This document shows, piece after piece, positions 16,881 through 26,644 of a DNA stretch of 64,000 nt. The stretch comes from Pseudophaeobacter flagellatus (GTDB taxonomy: Bacteria > Pseudomonadota > Alphaproteobacteria > Rhodobacterales > Rhodobacteraceae), in the NCBI RefSeq assembly GCF_021228235.1, contig NZ_JAJQRG010000011.1, positions 62,001-126,000 on the forward strand, read 5' to 3'. The position numbers and the translations under genes are program-made. The notes beneath the pieces were generated by a model. That model searched no databases, was not told the origin of the DNA, and was given only the letters and a program-made list of their open reading frames with translations. Within the stretch, counting starts at the first letter, position 1, and every line of letters starts with the position of its first letter.

Positions 16881-17003
16881 GCCCGGATAATATCATGCGT
16901 TCCGTCTGGGCAGAATTAAAAACATTCATTTTGAAGGGCGAAGTGCACTTTTGACCGACCCCGGCTACGGCCAGTGAGGGGCCGCAGCCGCGTGTACTTG
17001 CCG

Positions 17004-20000
17004 TTAGCCGTTAGCGGCTTGTCGGCTTTGATCGTCATGCTGCGTGATGCTGCCGTCCTCATCCACGGTGATGCGGGCCCCGGTTTCAATCTGGCCCAGC
17101 CCCTTGCAGGCGACCAGCATCAGGATGTGTTTTTCGCGGGCGACAATGGCCATGTGGCTCAGCCAGCCGCCAACCTCGCTCAGCACCGCGCCAGAGCGTT
17201 GCACATAGGGCAGCCAGGCTGGGTTGATCATGCGACAGACCAAGATATCGCCATCCTGAAACCCGTCAAAGCTGGCGGGGTCGGTGCTGGTTTCATCCGC
17301 CAGCCAAAAGGCGCGCCCCGTCACGCGGCCATTGCCGGCAACGCAGGTGCCGCCGAGGGCGCCGACCTCCTGCTCGATCTGCGCGCCGAGCGACAGCAAT
17401 TCACAATCCCGCAGGGTCAGCTGAACCTGTGTCGGTGCTGCGCGTTTGCGCATATCCTCATGGAGTTTTCTGTTCTGCGCCTGCAGATGCAGGGCCTCTG
17501 GTGTGGTCCAATTCCCCTGCTGGATCTCGTCCAGTGTCAGGTAGAAGATCAGATCTCCCAGTCCCGACATCTGCCCCAGCGCCTGGAACGCGCGGCGCAG
17601 CTCTGCCAGAATGCGTAGGGATTCATGCTTGGCCTGTTCCTTGAGATCCTGCAGGCGCAGCGCCAGCGAGATGCTCTCCTTGAGGTGGTTGGGTAACTCG
17701 GCGGGCAGGTGGGCGGATCTGGTGCCGGACGGCATCTGGTTTTCCAGCAGCGGCCAGAGCAGGGCAGGGGCCTCGCTGTAGCGCGGCGAACTGAGCTCGT
17801 AGTCGAACATGGCGCGGTGCCCCATCAGGGCCATGGCCTGATCGCGGGCTGCGACCCCGGTGCAAGAGGCCAGCAAGGCCGACGGCGCATGGGGCAGGTC
17901 TGCCTGCATCAGATGGGTGCGGAGCGCCGGATCACCCGCTGTGGCGGTGCTGGCTTCGCCCATGGTAAAACCGGCCAGGATGTTGATTTTCTCGGCCTCG
18001 ACATAGGCCTCGTCAACAAAGAGATTTTGTAGAACCTGCAGGCTTTGTACCAGTTTTTGCGGTGTAAGCGCGCTGTAATCCACCGCTTGCCATAGCTGCA
18101 GCCTATCGGCCAGATCGGACATCACCTTTGTACGAAAGTGGGCGATCTGCGGTTCTGCCTGACGCCGCAGCTGTTTTGCCTTGGTGGCACTTAGCTTGAG
18201 CGTCATCTGCTGCTTCAGCGCCGCATCGACATAGGTTTTGCCAAAGAGGTTGACCAGATGGCCATCGCCACCTTCGGGCAGACCATAGGGGACGCCCAGG
18301 TCGCGGCAGGCCAGATCGACGCTGCCACCGGGGGCCCAGAGGCGGGTCATCAGCGAAAAGGACAGTGGCGTCGGGCGCGGCAGGACTTCGGACATTTCGT
18401 CCTGTTCCAGGATCACCTGCTCCGGATCGGCACTGCCAAAGCGGTCCAGCAGATCGCGCCATTCGTCCAGGCGGATCTGTTCGACCTTTGGCCCCAGCGC
18501 CAGAGTGGTGATGTCGCGGCTTTGTACGATCTGGAATTGCCCATCGGTATAGGCCCATTCCACATCCTGTGGGCAGCCAAATATACGCTCGATTTCCTGC
18601 CCAAGCGCCAGCAGCGGTGCCAGATCCAGCGTGTCATCTTGATCTGGTACCGCGGCAAGACCAGTACAGCGGCCAAAGCGCAGTGAGACGGGCGTTACCC
18701 GCCCCGATACAAGATCGTCACCGCAGCCGCGCACCCATTCCACCATGGTCATGCCGGGGGCGGTGGGGTCCTGGGTGAACAGCACCCCGGCATAGTCGGC
18801 CTGAACCATCTGCTGTACCAAAATATTGGCCGCATTCTCGCCATTTGTCGCCTGGTCATAGCTGGCGGCACGGTCAGAGGAAAAGCTGGCAATCACCCGG
18901 TCCAGCGCGCGACGCATTGTCTGGGCGGTGACATCCAGTTCGGATTCATAGACGCCGGCAAAGCTCTGATCGGCGCCATCTTCGTTGCTGGCGCTGCTGC
19001 GCACGGCGCAGAGCTTTGTCCCGGCCAGATGCCAGATCTCTTCGGCAAATGCGTCCTTCTGACTGCGGTTCATCCGCTGGTAGGCGGCAATGGCCTCGTG
19101 GCGCAGTACAACGCCCCCCGGCACCGGCAGCCCGGCGTTTTTCAAGAGTGACAGGCGCAGTGCCTTGTTGCCAGCGGTTGCCAGTTCTTCGCTGTAGCCC
19201 AGGGGGACGACCCCGGCGGGCAGCCTGGCCAGGCGCGCCTGATGCGCCCCGCGCGCAATGCCGTGATGCAGGCGCTGATGCAGCCCGGTCACATAGGCGC
19301 GTTGCAGCAACAACAGGCTGAGGCTGAAGCACAGGTAGGCATTGGCGGCAGCACTGAGACCAAAGACCATGGCAAAGAGTACTGGCACGCCGATCAGCAG
19401 CCAAAGCTTGACCTGACGCGCGGTTTTGGCAACGGCCCAGACCAGATAAATCGCGGCCAGAGCGCAAAACATGAGCGGCAACAGCAGCAGCGGATCCGGC
19501 TGCCCCAGATCAGGGATCCAGAGCAGGCTGATCGGTACAAGGCTGCTGGCCTCCCCGGCGGCCGAAACCCCCAGCATCATCACAGGCAAGAACAGCAGCG
19601 CGCTGAGATTGCGCAGCGGCGTCAGGCCCTTTGTGGCATAAAAGGCCTGAATGGCGCGGGCCCGGCGCACAGGATCATCGGCCAGGTCGGCCTTTAGGCG
19701 CTCCAGCTCTTTGGCGCTGGCCTGTGTGGTGATCTGGTCACGCTCTGATTTCAGGGCAACGGGCAGGATCAGGATGCGGGTCAGCAGTGACAGGGCGAAC
19801 AGCCCCAGTAATAAATGGCTGCGCTCATGGCTCCAGATCAGCGCCTGCGCCAGCAGGGAAATCGTTTTTTGCCAATAGGTCGATTGCTGATCGGCCAGCC
19901 AGGCCTGCACATGCGGTTTGGGGGGGGGGGGGATGAAATATTCCCAGGGCAGGGTATAGCGCCCGCGATAATCTATCCCTTGCTGGCTCAGCTCGAGGCC

Positions 20001-21035
20001 AAGTACCTGCCCCATAAAACAGCTTCGCCGATCATAGCAGGCCGCCAGGGTTGGCTTGTCTTGTAGCTGCGCGATACTTTGGCGCAGCTCATCCGTGGTC
20101 AGGGCACGGATCGGGATGTTGATGGCGCCGGGCAGATGGCCGCTGGCGAAATCGCCGGGATAGCGGGTGTCGACGATCTGCAGATCGTCGGTCTCTAGCA
20201 ATGTGGTGAAATCCGCAGTGCTGAGCAGGGTATCCTTGTTGGGATAGTCCGGAATGGCGCGCAGATCGGCCAGGGTTTCAACTGCGGTATCGCTGAAGGG
20301 GCGGCCTTCGACGATCCATTTTTCGATGCCGCCGGCGATGAAACTGCAATCGATGCCCAGCTTGGCCAATTGGGCGCAGGTTTCAGAGCTGCGGTTACCA
20401 TTGTGGCAAAAGACGACTGCTTTTTGTCCGGGCTGTAGCGGGCGCGACTGGAGAAAATCCGGGAAGCGGATATGCGCGGCGCCGGGCAGGGTACCCATGG
20501 CGTTTTCGCCGCTTTCGCGGATGTCAAAAAAGGCAGTGTCGCCTGCCGCGAGCAGCGCTGCGGCCTCTTGGGTGGAAATGGCCAGCGGGTTGTCTGTTTG
20601 CTTGGAAAAGCTGGTCTCTTTAAGGGTATCATCCTTGATTTTGGTGCCGTCAAACTGCGCCGGGCGTACCAAGGTAGCCTGTAAACGCGCCAGATCGGCG
20701 TTTTTCCGCGCAGTATATTGCCAGTAGTTCGCTGCTCCAAACAGGGTCACCAGCGCTACCAGGGTCAGGATCAGCCGCGCCGGATAGCGGGCCGCCTGAC
20801 CTGTGTCTTTGGTTTTGAAACCCAGCTTGGTCGCAACCACAGCCCCAAGCCCGGACATCATGGCGAGCGCAACCGCAAAGACCTGCGACAGGGATGAAAC
20901 TGATCCAATGACCAGTTCTGGCGAGGGAATTGCCTGCACTTTATAGGGGAAGAGGACCAGAATGGCACAGAGTCCAAGTCCGAAGAATAAGCCGGATTTT
21001 GCCGATGAGGCCGGGATATAGCTGGGGAATTTCAC
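17004..21035 (-). CDS. Rhodanese-rhodanese-YidC-like-ATP-grasp-phosphohistidine fusion protein
   Basis: This 1343-residue multidomain membrane protein is built as follows. There are N-terminal membrane helices (about 15-32, 45-65, 87-104). Rhodanese 1 spans about 150-250 with active Cys210 in VFCHNGNRS, and rhodanese 2 about 265-365 with Cys333 in AACYDRRSC. The YidC/Oxa1-like region spans about 390-590: LLTRILILPVALKSERDQ with the groove-type Arg420, SLLWIPDLGQPDPLLLLPLMF, and later helices. A PPDK/PEP-synthase ATP-binding domain lies at about 610-850 (GNKALRLSLLKNAGLPVPGG, AVRSSASNEDGADQSFAGVYES), then a central helical part like rifampin phosphotransferase, and last a swivelling phosphohistidine domain with His1294 in GGWLSHMAIVAREK. 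The PEP/pyruvate TIM barrel is absent. The substrate is unknown. A C13 homopolymer encodes the Pro run between rhodanese 2 and the YidC part. Confidence 0.85.
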   Translation of the reverse strand: MKFPSYIPASSAKSGLFFGLGLCAILVLFPYKVQAIPSPELVIGSVSSLSQVFAVALAMMSGLGAVVATKLGFKTKDTGQAARYPARLILTLVALVTLFGAANYWQYTARKNADLARLQATLVRPAQFDGTKIKDDTLKETSFSKQTDNPLAISTQEAAALLAAGDTAFFDIRESGENAMGTLPGAAHIRFPDFLQSRPLQPGQKAVVFCHNGNRSSETCAQLAKLGIDCSFIAGGIEKWIVEGRPFSDTAVETLADLRAIPDYPNKDTLLSTADFTTLLETDDLQIVDTRYPGDFASGHLPGAINIPIRALTTDELRQSIAQLQDKPTLAACYDRRSCFMGQVLGLELSQQGIDYRGRYTLPWEYFIPPPPKPHVQAWLADQQSTYWQKTISLLAQALIWSHERSHLLLGLFALSLLTRILILPVALKSERDQITTQASAKELERLKADLADDPVRRARAIQAFYATKGLTPLRNLSALLFLPVMMLGVSAAGEASSLVPISLLWIPDLGQPDPLLLLPLMFCALAAIYLVWAVAKTARQVKLWLLIGVPVLFAMVFGLSAAANAYLCFSLSLLLLQRAYVTGLHQRLHHGIARGAHQARLARLPAGVVPLGYSEELATAGNKALRLSLLKNAGLPVPGGVVLRHEAIAAYQRMNRSQKDAFAEEIWHLAGTKLCAVRSSASNEDGADQSFAGVYESELDVTAQTMRRALDRVIASFSSDRAASYDQATNGENAANILVQQMVQADYAGVLFTQDPTAPGMTMVEWVRGCGDDLVSGRVTPVSLRFGRCTGLAAVPDQDDTLDLAPLLALGQEIERIFGCPQDVEWAYTDGQFQIVQSRDITTLALGPKVEQIRLDEWRDLLDRFGSADPEQVILEQDEMSEVLPRPTPLSFSLMTRLWAPGGSVDLACRDLGVPYGLPEGGDGHLVNLFGKTYVDAALKQQMTLKLSATKAKQLRRQAEPQIAHFRTKVMSDLADRLQLWQAVDYSALTPQKLVQSLQVLQNLFVDEAYVEAEKINILAGFTMGEASTATAGDPALRTHLMQADLPHAPSALLASCTGVAARDQAMALMGHRAMFDYELSSPRYSEAPALLWPLLENQMPSGTRSAHLPAELPNHLKESISLALRLQDLKEQAKHESLRILAELRRAFQALGQMSGLGDLIFYLTLDEIQQGNWTTPEALHLQAQNRKLHEDMRKRAAPTQVQLTLRDCELLSLGAQIEQEVGALGGTCVAGNGRVTGRAFWLADETSTDPASFDGFQDGDILVCRMINPAWLPYVQRSGAVLSEVGGWLSHMAIVAREKHILMLVACKGLGQIETGARITVDEDGSITQHDDQSRQAANG
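19920..19932. repeat. 13-base G homopolymer (C13 on the coding strand)
   Basis: Thirteen consecutive G on the + strand encode IPPPP (residues about 368-372) of the fusion protein on the - strand. A change of one base would shift the frame before the YidC and phosphotransferase domains. It may be a slippage (phase-variation) site, or a sequencing-sensitive spot; the current length keeps the frame open. Confidence 0.85.
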
Positions 21036-21252
21036 TGCACGTCCTGTCGCCTATTAAGGGAATATTTAGGATTGTAACGGTTTGGTAAAAATTATCTTAA
21101 GATTGTGAAGTATTGCTTGTTTGTCGTCTAGGGGCTGATTTTTCTCCAATTTTCTATATCAAGGACGTAAAAGTTAACCTTGCAGTCTGCATCGCAGGGT
21201 AGAGTATGGGTGACCAAATAGGATCTGGAATCACGAAGTCGGCCAGGAGGCA

Positions 21253-22173
21253 ATGGTGATGCGGCACGCAGACGAGTATAAACGCCCGGTCATCTTGCGC
21301 GTGTGGGGTGCCTGTCTTGGTATGCATTTGCGCGCTTGGGCGGTTATGTTTTTGTTGGTTGTAGGCCCTCTGGGGGCTGCGCCAACGGTGGCGCGTGCGG
21401 AGATTACCCTGACCTTTGGCACCTATGCCGCCGACAAGCCCACCGAAACGGTTCGCCAGTATCATCCGTTTTTGTCATTCTTGGCGGACCGCCTGACAGA
21501 GCGCCTGGGCAAAACAGTCACCATAAAGATGGTAATCGCCAAGGAATATGAGGAGGGCATTCGCCAACTGACTGCGGGGGAAGTGGATTTCGCTCGTTTT
21601 GGTCCGGCGTCCTATGTCATAGCCAAAGCGATAAACCCGCTGATCCAAATTGTGGCGATGGAATCGAAAGAGGGCCAAAAGCAGTTCAAGGGTGTTATCG
21701 TTGTTCATCGCGATAGCCCGATAGTCTCGCTGCAAGAACTCTCAGGTCAGAGCTTTGCCTTTGGGGATGAGCTGTCAACCATCGGTCGCTATCTGGCCCA
21801 GGCCCAGTTGTTGGAGGCAGGTATCAGCGGTACCGATTTGAAAACTTTCGATTACCTCGGCCGACATGATCTGGTTGGCGTCGCAGTGGGGGCTGGCAAG
21901 TATACCGCTGGGGCACTGAAAGAAAGCACCTTCAAAACCCTTGTGGCCAATGGGGTCGAAATCCGGATTCTGTCGTCGTTTGACAATGTCACCAAACCCT
22001 GGCTGGCCTCGGCTGATCTGGACCCTTCGACCTTGCAGGCCATGCGTGATGTCATGTTTGCGTCGCAGAACGAAGAAATCGTGCGCCGTATTTCCAAGAA
22101 CGGCTTTTTGGTAGGCGAAGATGCGGATTACGATTTGATCCGCGTTGCCATCGACCAAAGCCGCCGGTTCTAG
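21253..22173 (+). CDS. PhnD-like periplasmic phosphate/phosphonate-type binding protein
   Basis: This 306-residue exported protein has a hydrophobic signal segment (about residues 27-48). A type II periplasmic binding fold follows, with PhnD-family features: LTFGTYAADKPTETVRQYHPFLSFLADRL, DFARFGPASYVIA, GVIVVHRDSPI and LSGQSFAFGDELSTIGRYLAQ. No ABC permease or ATPase accompanies it. A hybrid histidine kinase starts 4 bases downstream instead. I infer that it is the ligand-sensing subunit of that kinase, as other periplasmic binding proteins are for TorS- or LuxQ-like kinases. ATG 21253 is used; ATG 21259 is also possible. It diverges from the rhodanese-YidC fusion gene. Confidence 0.82.
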   Translation: MVMRHADEYKRPVILRVWGACLGMHLRAWAVMFLLVVGPLGAAPTVARAEITLTFGTYAADKPTETVRQYHPFLSFLADRLTERLGKTVTIKMVIAKEYEEGIRQLTAGEVDFARFGPASYVIAKAINPLIQIVAMESKEGQKQFKGVIVVHRDSPIVSLQELSGQSFAFGDELSTIGRYLAQAQLLEAGISGTDLKTFDYLGRHDLVGVAVGAGKYTAGALKESTFKTLVANGVEIRILSSFDNVTKPWLASADLDPSTLQAMRDVMFASQNEEIVRRISKNGFLVGEDADYDLIRVAIDQSRRF

Positions 22174-22176
22174 ACC

Positions 22177-24495
22177 GTGAAGCGTAGAGCGATGAAACGC
22201 ACAGGTATCCTGTTTCAAATTATCCTTTCGCTGTCTCTGGCTGCTATTGTGGTGGCCTTGGCGGTTGGCAGCGTGGTGCGGCAATATGAAGGCGAACGCT
22301 TGCGCGAACAGCAGCTCAAGCAAGCGGGACTAACCGTTTCTCTGTTGAGCGGGCTGATGCTGGAATCCATCATTGTCGAGGATGTCCCGGTTCTTGAGAC
22401 CGGATTGCACGAGACCTTGGCACGCGCCAGGAACATCCTGTCGATCCAGATCCTGAATAGTGAGGGAACGTTGATCGCTTCTGCCAGTCGCGATCAAGAG
22501 GGGGTGAACGAGGATTTTGTCACCTATGACCAACCCGTCGAGATGGAAGGCGTTCAGTTTGGCACCATGATGGTGCAGTGGTCGGTGCAAGATGGTTTGG
22601 CCCTAGTTGAACAGAAAGTCCATTATACGATCAAGTGGACGATCCTGGCCATTGGTGTGTTGACTCTGCTGGTCTTGCTCTTGGTGACCCTACTGGCGTT
22701 GCAGCCGCTCAAGATTATTCACCAGCGCATGTCGGGAGCAATTTCCGGGACCCTGCGTCAGACCGATGTGCCCGCCACGGCTCTGCCCTGGTATGCCTCA
22801 CGGGAATTCTGGGCGCTCAATCATTCGGTAGAGGTGCTGGAAGATACCTTTGCGGAACGGGACGAGCGCGAGATTGTGCTTGAACAGGCCTGTGAAACGG
22901 CAGCGATTGCCAGTCAGGCGAAATCTGATTTTCTTGCCAATATGAGCCATGAAATCCGCACACCGATGAATGGTGTGATCGGCATGGCCGAATTGATGCT
23001 GGAAACAGATCTTGATGATGATCAACTGGTCTACGCGGACACCATTGCAAAATCTGGTTCGGCACTTCTGACTATCATCAATGATATTCTCAACTTTTCC
23101 AAGGTTGAGGCAGGCAAGATCGAGCTGGAGCACCGCCCCTTTAACCTGCTGACAAGCGTTGAAGATATCGTCACCCTGCTGGCGCCGAAGGCCAGCCTCA
23201 AGGGGGTCGAAATTGTTCTGCGTTATGATCCCGATCTGCCGGAACTCTATGAAGGTGACGTTGGGCGGCTGCGCCAAGTGATGACCAATGTTATTGGCAA
23301 TGCAGTGAAATTCACCTCGTCTGGCCATGTCTACATTGATGTGACTGGAACAACACTCGGCCGCCCTGGAGAACGCGAACTGTCCATTTCCGTAACGGAT
23401 ACCGGGATTGGCATCCCCAAAGATCGGGTGGATGCGGTGTTCAATGCCTTTGAGCAGGTGGATGGCGGTGCCACGCGCAATTTTGAAGGCACTGGACTGG
23501 GGTTGGCGATCTCGTCCCGTTTGCTGGCGCTAATGCGCGGGCGGATTTTGGTCCAGTCCGAGCTCGGTGTCGGCTCCGTCTTTACGATCCAGGTGCCGCT
23601 GCCACTTGGCGATGGTATTACTGGCCTTGCCGAGAGCCCTCTGCCTTTACAGGGCATGACCGGGATGGTCGTTGATGGGCTTGACGTCAGTTGCACGGTT
23701 CTTGCCGAACGGCTGCGCAGTTGGGGCGGCCAGGCTTTTGAGGCTGACAATACGCTGGAGGCATTGGAGGTCTTATCTGATCTGCAACTAGCTCAGAAAC
23801 AATTGGATTTCATCATTCTGGATGATCAGATGCCAGAGCTGGAAGGGCATAAGCTGGCGCAGCGCATTCGCGCCATTGCTGATTACCGGGAGGTGCCAAT
23901 TGTCATGCTGTCGTCCGTCGAACAAGCCGTGGCACGGAACGCGCGTGAAGGTGGGCAAAGCTGCCAATTCGTGTTGAAGCCGGTGCGCGTGGCACAGTTG
24001 AAACAGGTACTGTGCCGGGTGCTCCACCTGGAGGCCCCCGATGTAATACCTGCCGCACCACAATCCGTTGTGACCGCCCAGCAGCGCCGTATCAAGGTGC
24101 TGGTGGCCGAAGACAATCGGACCAATCGCCTGGTGGTAACCAAGATGCTCAAAGGGGCGGATTTTGATATCAGCCTAGCGGTAAATGGCGCCGAGGCTGT
24201 TGCGCTGTATGAAGAGCATCAGCCCGACATTGTGTTGATGGATATGATGATGCCTGTGATGGACGGCGTCGAAGCGACGATGAAAATCCGCGAGATGGAG
24301 GTCGCACAGCAGATCCCGCCTTGCCGTATCATCGCCTTGACCGCAAATGCGCTAGACTCTCACCGGGAAAAATGCCTGACCGCTGGGATGGATGATTTCC
24401 TGAGCAAGCCCCTGCGGAAAAATGCGCTGCTTGCTGCGATCAACAATTGGGTCGCCACGCCCACGGCGCAGGCCTCCTGTGCCGATGCGAGTTAG
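22177..24495 (+). CDS. Hybrid sensor histidine kinase with two receiver domains
   Basis: This 772-residue membrane kinase has transmembrane helices at about 13-33 and 153-175 enclosing a periplasmic sensor domain of about 120 residues. The HisKA domain has phospho-acceptor His258 in [17 protein letters not shown], and the HATPase domain has N-box [18 protein letters not shown] and [10 protein letters not shown]. There are two receiver domains, with Asp549 (ILDDQMPE) and Asp689 ([11 protein letters not shown]). No Hpt domain is present, so an unlinked Hpt protein or direct output is expected. It directly follows the PhnD-like gene, its presumed periplasmic input. No output regulator is adjacent. 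The stop lies 2 bases from the znuB stop, inside the palindrome TTAGGCCTAA. Confidence 0.9.
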   Translation: MKRRAMKRTGILFQIILSLSLAAIVVALAVGSVVRQYEGERLREQQLKQAGLTVSLLSGLMLESIIVEDVPVLETGLHETLARARNILSIQILNSEGTLIASASRDQEGVNEDFVTYDQPVEMEGVQFGTMMVQWSVQDGLALVEQKVHYTIKWTILAIGVLTLLVLLLVTLLALQPLKIIHQRMSGAISGTLRQTDVPATALPWYASREFWALNHSVEVLEDTFAERDEREIVLEQACETAAIASQAKSDFLANMSHEIRTPMNGVIGMAELMLETDLDDDQLVYADTIAKSGSALLTIINDILNFSKVEAGKIELEHRPFNLLTSVEDIVTLLAPKASLKGVEIVLRYDPDLPELYEGDVGRLRQVMTNVIGNAVKFTSSGHVYIDVTGTTLGRPGERELSISVTDTGIGIPKDRVDAVFNAFEQVDGGATRNFEGTGLGLAISSRLLALMRGRILVQSELGVGSVFTIQVPLPLGDGITGLAESPLPLQGMTGMVVDGLDVSCTVLAERLRSWGGQAFEADNTLEALEVLSDLQLAQKQLDFIILDDQMPELEGHKLAQRIRAIADYREVPIVMLSSVEQAVARNAREGGQSCQFVLKPVRVAQLKQVLCRVLHLEAPDVIPAAPQSVVTAQQRRIKVLVAEDNRTNRLVVTKMLKGADFDISLAVNGAEAVALYEEHQPDIVLMDMMMPVMDGVEATMKIREMEVAQQIPPCRIIALTANALDSHREKCLTAGMDDFLSKPLRKNALLAAINNWVATPTAQASCADAS

Positions 24496-24497
24496 GC

Positions 24498-25331
24498 CTA
24501 ATGCCGCCGCGCGCGTGACCCGGTCATCGGCAGTTGCTGCCGGATCATATCCCCCAGGCTGGTCAGCGCAAAAAAGCCCGCCGCCACGCAGACAATTGTC
24601 GGTCCGGTTGGTGTATCAAGCAGAAATGACAGTTGCAGCCCCGCCAGGGCCGAGAGCATGCCAATGACCGCTGCGGCAAAGGCCATGCGTTCAGGGGTGG
24701 CGGCAAAGGGGCGGGCAGCAGCGGCCGGGATCAGCAGCAGGGCTGAAATCAGCAAAACGCCAACCACCTTGATGGCGACGGCAACGACCAAAGCCAGCGC
24801 GATGGTCAGTACCAGCTGTTCACGCTTTGGGTTGAGACCGGCGGCATAGGCCAAATCAGGACTGAGCGTTGCGGTCAACAGCGCCGACCAGCGCGCCCAG
24901 AGCAGCAAGAGCACCAGCCCCGCCCCACCCCAGATCACCATAAGGTCGATGCGGCTGACCGCGAGAATATCGCCAAACAGATAAGCCATGAGATCAATGC
25001 GAATGCCCTGCAAGAACGAGACCGCAACCAGGCCAAAAGCCAGCGAGGAATGGGCCAGAACGCCCAAAAGGGTATCCATGGCAAAGCCCCGCCCGCTGAG
25101 GCTGGAAACGGCTGTCGCCATGAGCAACGAGACGATTAGCACCCCAGCAAAGACCGGCATTTGAAACCCCAGCGCCAAGGCGACCCCCAGGATAGAGGCA
25201 TGGGCCGTGGCATCGCCAAAATAGGCCATGCGCCGCCAGACGACAAAACAGCCCAGGGGGGCCGCCGCGACGGCGACTCCGGTTCCGGCCAGGGCGGCGC
25301 GCAGCAGAAAACTGTCAAAGAGGCTGATCAT
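24498..25331 (-). CDS. znuB: Zinc ABC transporter permease ZnuB
   Basis: This 277-residue integral membrane protein has about eight hydrophobic helices and is of the ABC-3 (manganese/zinc chelate) permease family: LRAALAGTGVAVAAAPLGCFVVWRRMAYFGDATAHASILG near the start, then KVVGVLLISALLLIPAAAARP. It forms the inner-membrane channel for Zn2+ delivered by ZnuA, powered by ZnuC. Its start overlaps the znuC stop by 4 bases, and it is the last gene of a zur-znuC-znuB unit. Specificity for zinc rather than manganese follows from the neighbouring Zur and the His-rich ZnuA. Confidence 0.92.
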   Translation of the reverse strand: MISLFDSFLLRAALAGTGVAVAAAPLGCFVVWRRMAYFGDATAHASILGVALALGFQMPVFAGVLIVSLLMATAVSSLSGRGFAMDTLLGVLAHSSLAFGLVAVSFLQGIRIDLMAYLFGDILAVSRIDLMVIWGGAGLVLLLLWARWSALLTATLSPDLAYAAGLNPKREQLVLTIALALVVAVAIKVVGVLLISALLLIPAAAARPFAATPERMAFAAAVIGMLSALAGLQLSFLLDTPTGPTIVCVAAGFFALTSLGDMIRQQLPMTGSRARRH

Positions 25332-26113
25332 GGGTGGGTCTCACTCGCGGGGGCGGGGCGGGTCTGGTTCGCGGTGTCTTGGCCATGGTCATGGCCGCAG
25401 CTGTGGTCGTGTCGGTGGTTGTGTTCATGCCGGTAGAGTGCCAGCGCGCCTTGGGTACCACTGCCAAAAAGGGCGCGGTATTCCGGTGCCGAGGCCACTT
25501 GTTCGGGTTCGCCCTCGCAGCAAATATGCCCGTTGAGGCAAATCACCCGGTCCGAGGCGGCCATCACCACATGCAATTCGTGGCTGACCATCAGAATAGC
25601 GCAGCCCAAGGTTTCGCGCAGGGTTTCGATCTGTTGGTAAAATCCGGCTGATCCCGGTTGATCCAGCCCCTGGGTGGCCTCATCAAGGATCAAAAGCTGT
25701 GGCGCGCAGAGCAGGGCACGGGCCAGCAGAACCCGCTGGAATTGGCCGCCCGATAGGTTGACCATCTGGCGGCTGGCCAGCTGCCCGGCACCGGCCTGCT
25801 CCAGGGCCGTGGCGGCCTGCTGGTCACTGACCCGCTGCGGCAGGCTGAGAAAGCGGCGCACCGTCATCGGCAGGGTCGGGTCGATATGCAGTTTTTGCGG
25901 CACATAGCCAATGCGCAGGCCGGGGCTGCGGTTGATCTGGCCCTGATCGGGGTGTTGCGCGCCGATAATACTGCGCAGTAGTGTCGATTTTCCCGAGCCG
26001 TTTGGCCCGACGATGGTCACGATTTCACCGGCAGAAATGGCAAAGCTCACATTGGATAGGACGGTATTGCCACCGAAGCGCACCGATAGGTTTTGCAGCG
26101 AAATCAGCGGCAT
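25328..26113 (-). CDS. znuC: Zinc ABC transporter ATPase ZnuC
   Basis: This 261-residue ABC ATPase has Walker A GPNGSGKST, the signature LSGGQFQRV, Walker B LLILDEATQGLD and the switch His in MVSHELH. The C-terminus is His-rich (YRHEHNHRHDHSCGHDHG), as in other zinc ABC ATPases, and may bind or buffer metal. ATG 26113 (MPLISLQNLSVRFGG) was taken as the start; a longer frame reaches 26254 but overlaps zur without homology. The start overlaps the end of zur by 10 bases, so expression is coupled to the regulator. Confidence 0.92.
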   Translation of the reverse strand: MPLISLQNLSVRFGGNTVLSNVSFAISAGEIVTIVGPNGSGKSTLLRSIIGAQHPDQGQINRSPGLRIGYVPQKLHIDPTLPMTVRRFLSLPQRVSDQQAATALEQAGAGQLASRQMVNLSGGQFQRVLLARALLCAPQLLILDEATQGLDQPGSAGFYQQIETLRETLGCAILMVSHELHVVMAASDRVICLNGHICCEGEPEQVASAPEYRALFGSGTQGALALYRHEHNHRHDHSCGHDHGQDTANQTRPAPASETHP

Positions 26114-26592
26114 TCTGGGGCGGTCTCTTGGCACTTGGGGCACAGGCCTTCGGCCTCGACCACGGTGCGTTCGATATGAAAACCGGCCTCTTTTGCAGCC
26201 TGGCCCAATTGGCCCTTGGTAGGAATGGTTTGGGCTTCGGCGACGGCTGTGCACAGGCGGCAGATCATAAAGACCGGGGCGTGGGTTTCGCCGGGATGGG
26301 TGCAGGCAATAAAGGCGTTCAAACGCTCGATCTTATGTGCAAAGCCATTCTTTACCAGAAAATCGAGCGCGCGATAGGCCACGGGCGGCTGCGATCCCAA
26401 CCCTTCTTCGCGCAGACGGTCAAGGATTTCATAGGCACCCAGGGCGCGGTGTTCCTGCAGCAAGATTTCCAGCACGCGTTTGCGCACCGGGGTAAACTGC
26501 AGCCCCTGTGCCCTGCACTGGGCATCAACGGTTGCAATGCAGCTGGCAATGCAGCTGCTGTGATCATGGGTTTCAAACCCGATGGTTTCCAT
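26104..26592 (-). CDS. zur: Zinc uptake regulator Zur (Fur family)
   Basis: This 162-residue Fur-family repressor has an N-terminal winged helix (about residues 25-90: LQFTPVRKRVLEILLQEHRALGAYEILDRL, PPVAYRALDFLVKNGFAHKIE). The dimerisation domain has metal ligands in ACTHPGETHAPVFMICRLC and a C-terminal CPKC, forming the structural Cys4 zinc site. With zinc it represses znu genes. It is the first gene of zur-znuC-znuB and divergent from znuA, with two matching Zur-box-like repeats between them, so it probably controls both directions including itself. Confidence 0.92.
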   Translation of the reverse strand: METIGFETHDHSSCIASCIATVDAQCRAQGLQFTPVRKRVLEILLQEHRALGAYEILDRLREEGLGSQPPVAYRALDFLVKNGFAHKIERLNAFIACTHPGETHAPVFMICRLCTAVAEAQTIPTKGQLGQAAKEAGFHIERTVVEAEGLCPKCQETAPECR

Positions 26593-26644
26593 GGTCGTGC
26601 TCTCCGGTGCGCTGGTCTGGCCAAGGTTGGCGAACTTGGCTCTT

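Noticed and set aside
16964-16989. Hairpin CGGC..GGCC / GGCC..GCCG downstream of the fusion gene as a terminator
   Set aside because: Arms are short and interrupted, and no U-tract follows on either strand.
17004-21035. Simple PEP synthase or pyruvate phosphate dikinase
   Set aside because: The PEP/pyruvate TIM-barrel domain is missing and the middle part resembles rifampin phosphotransferase, so those names would mislead.
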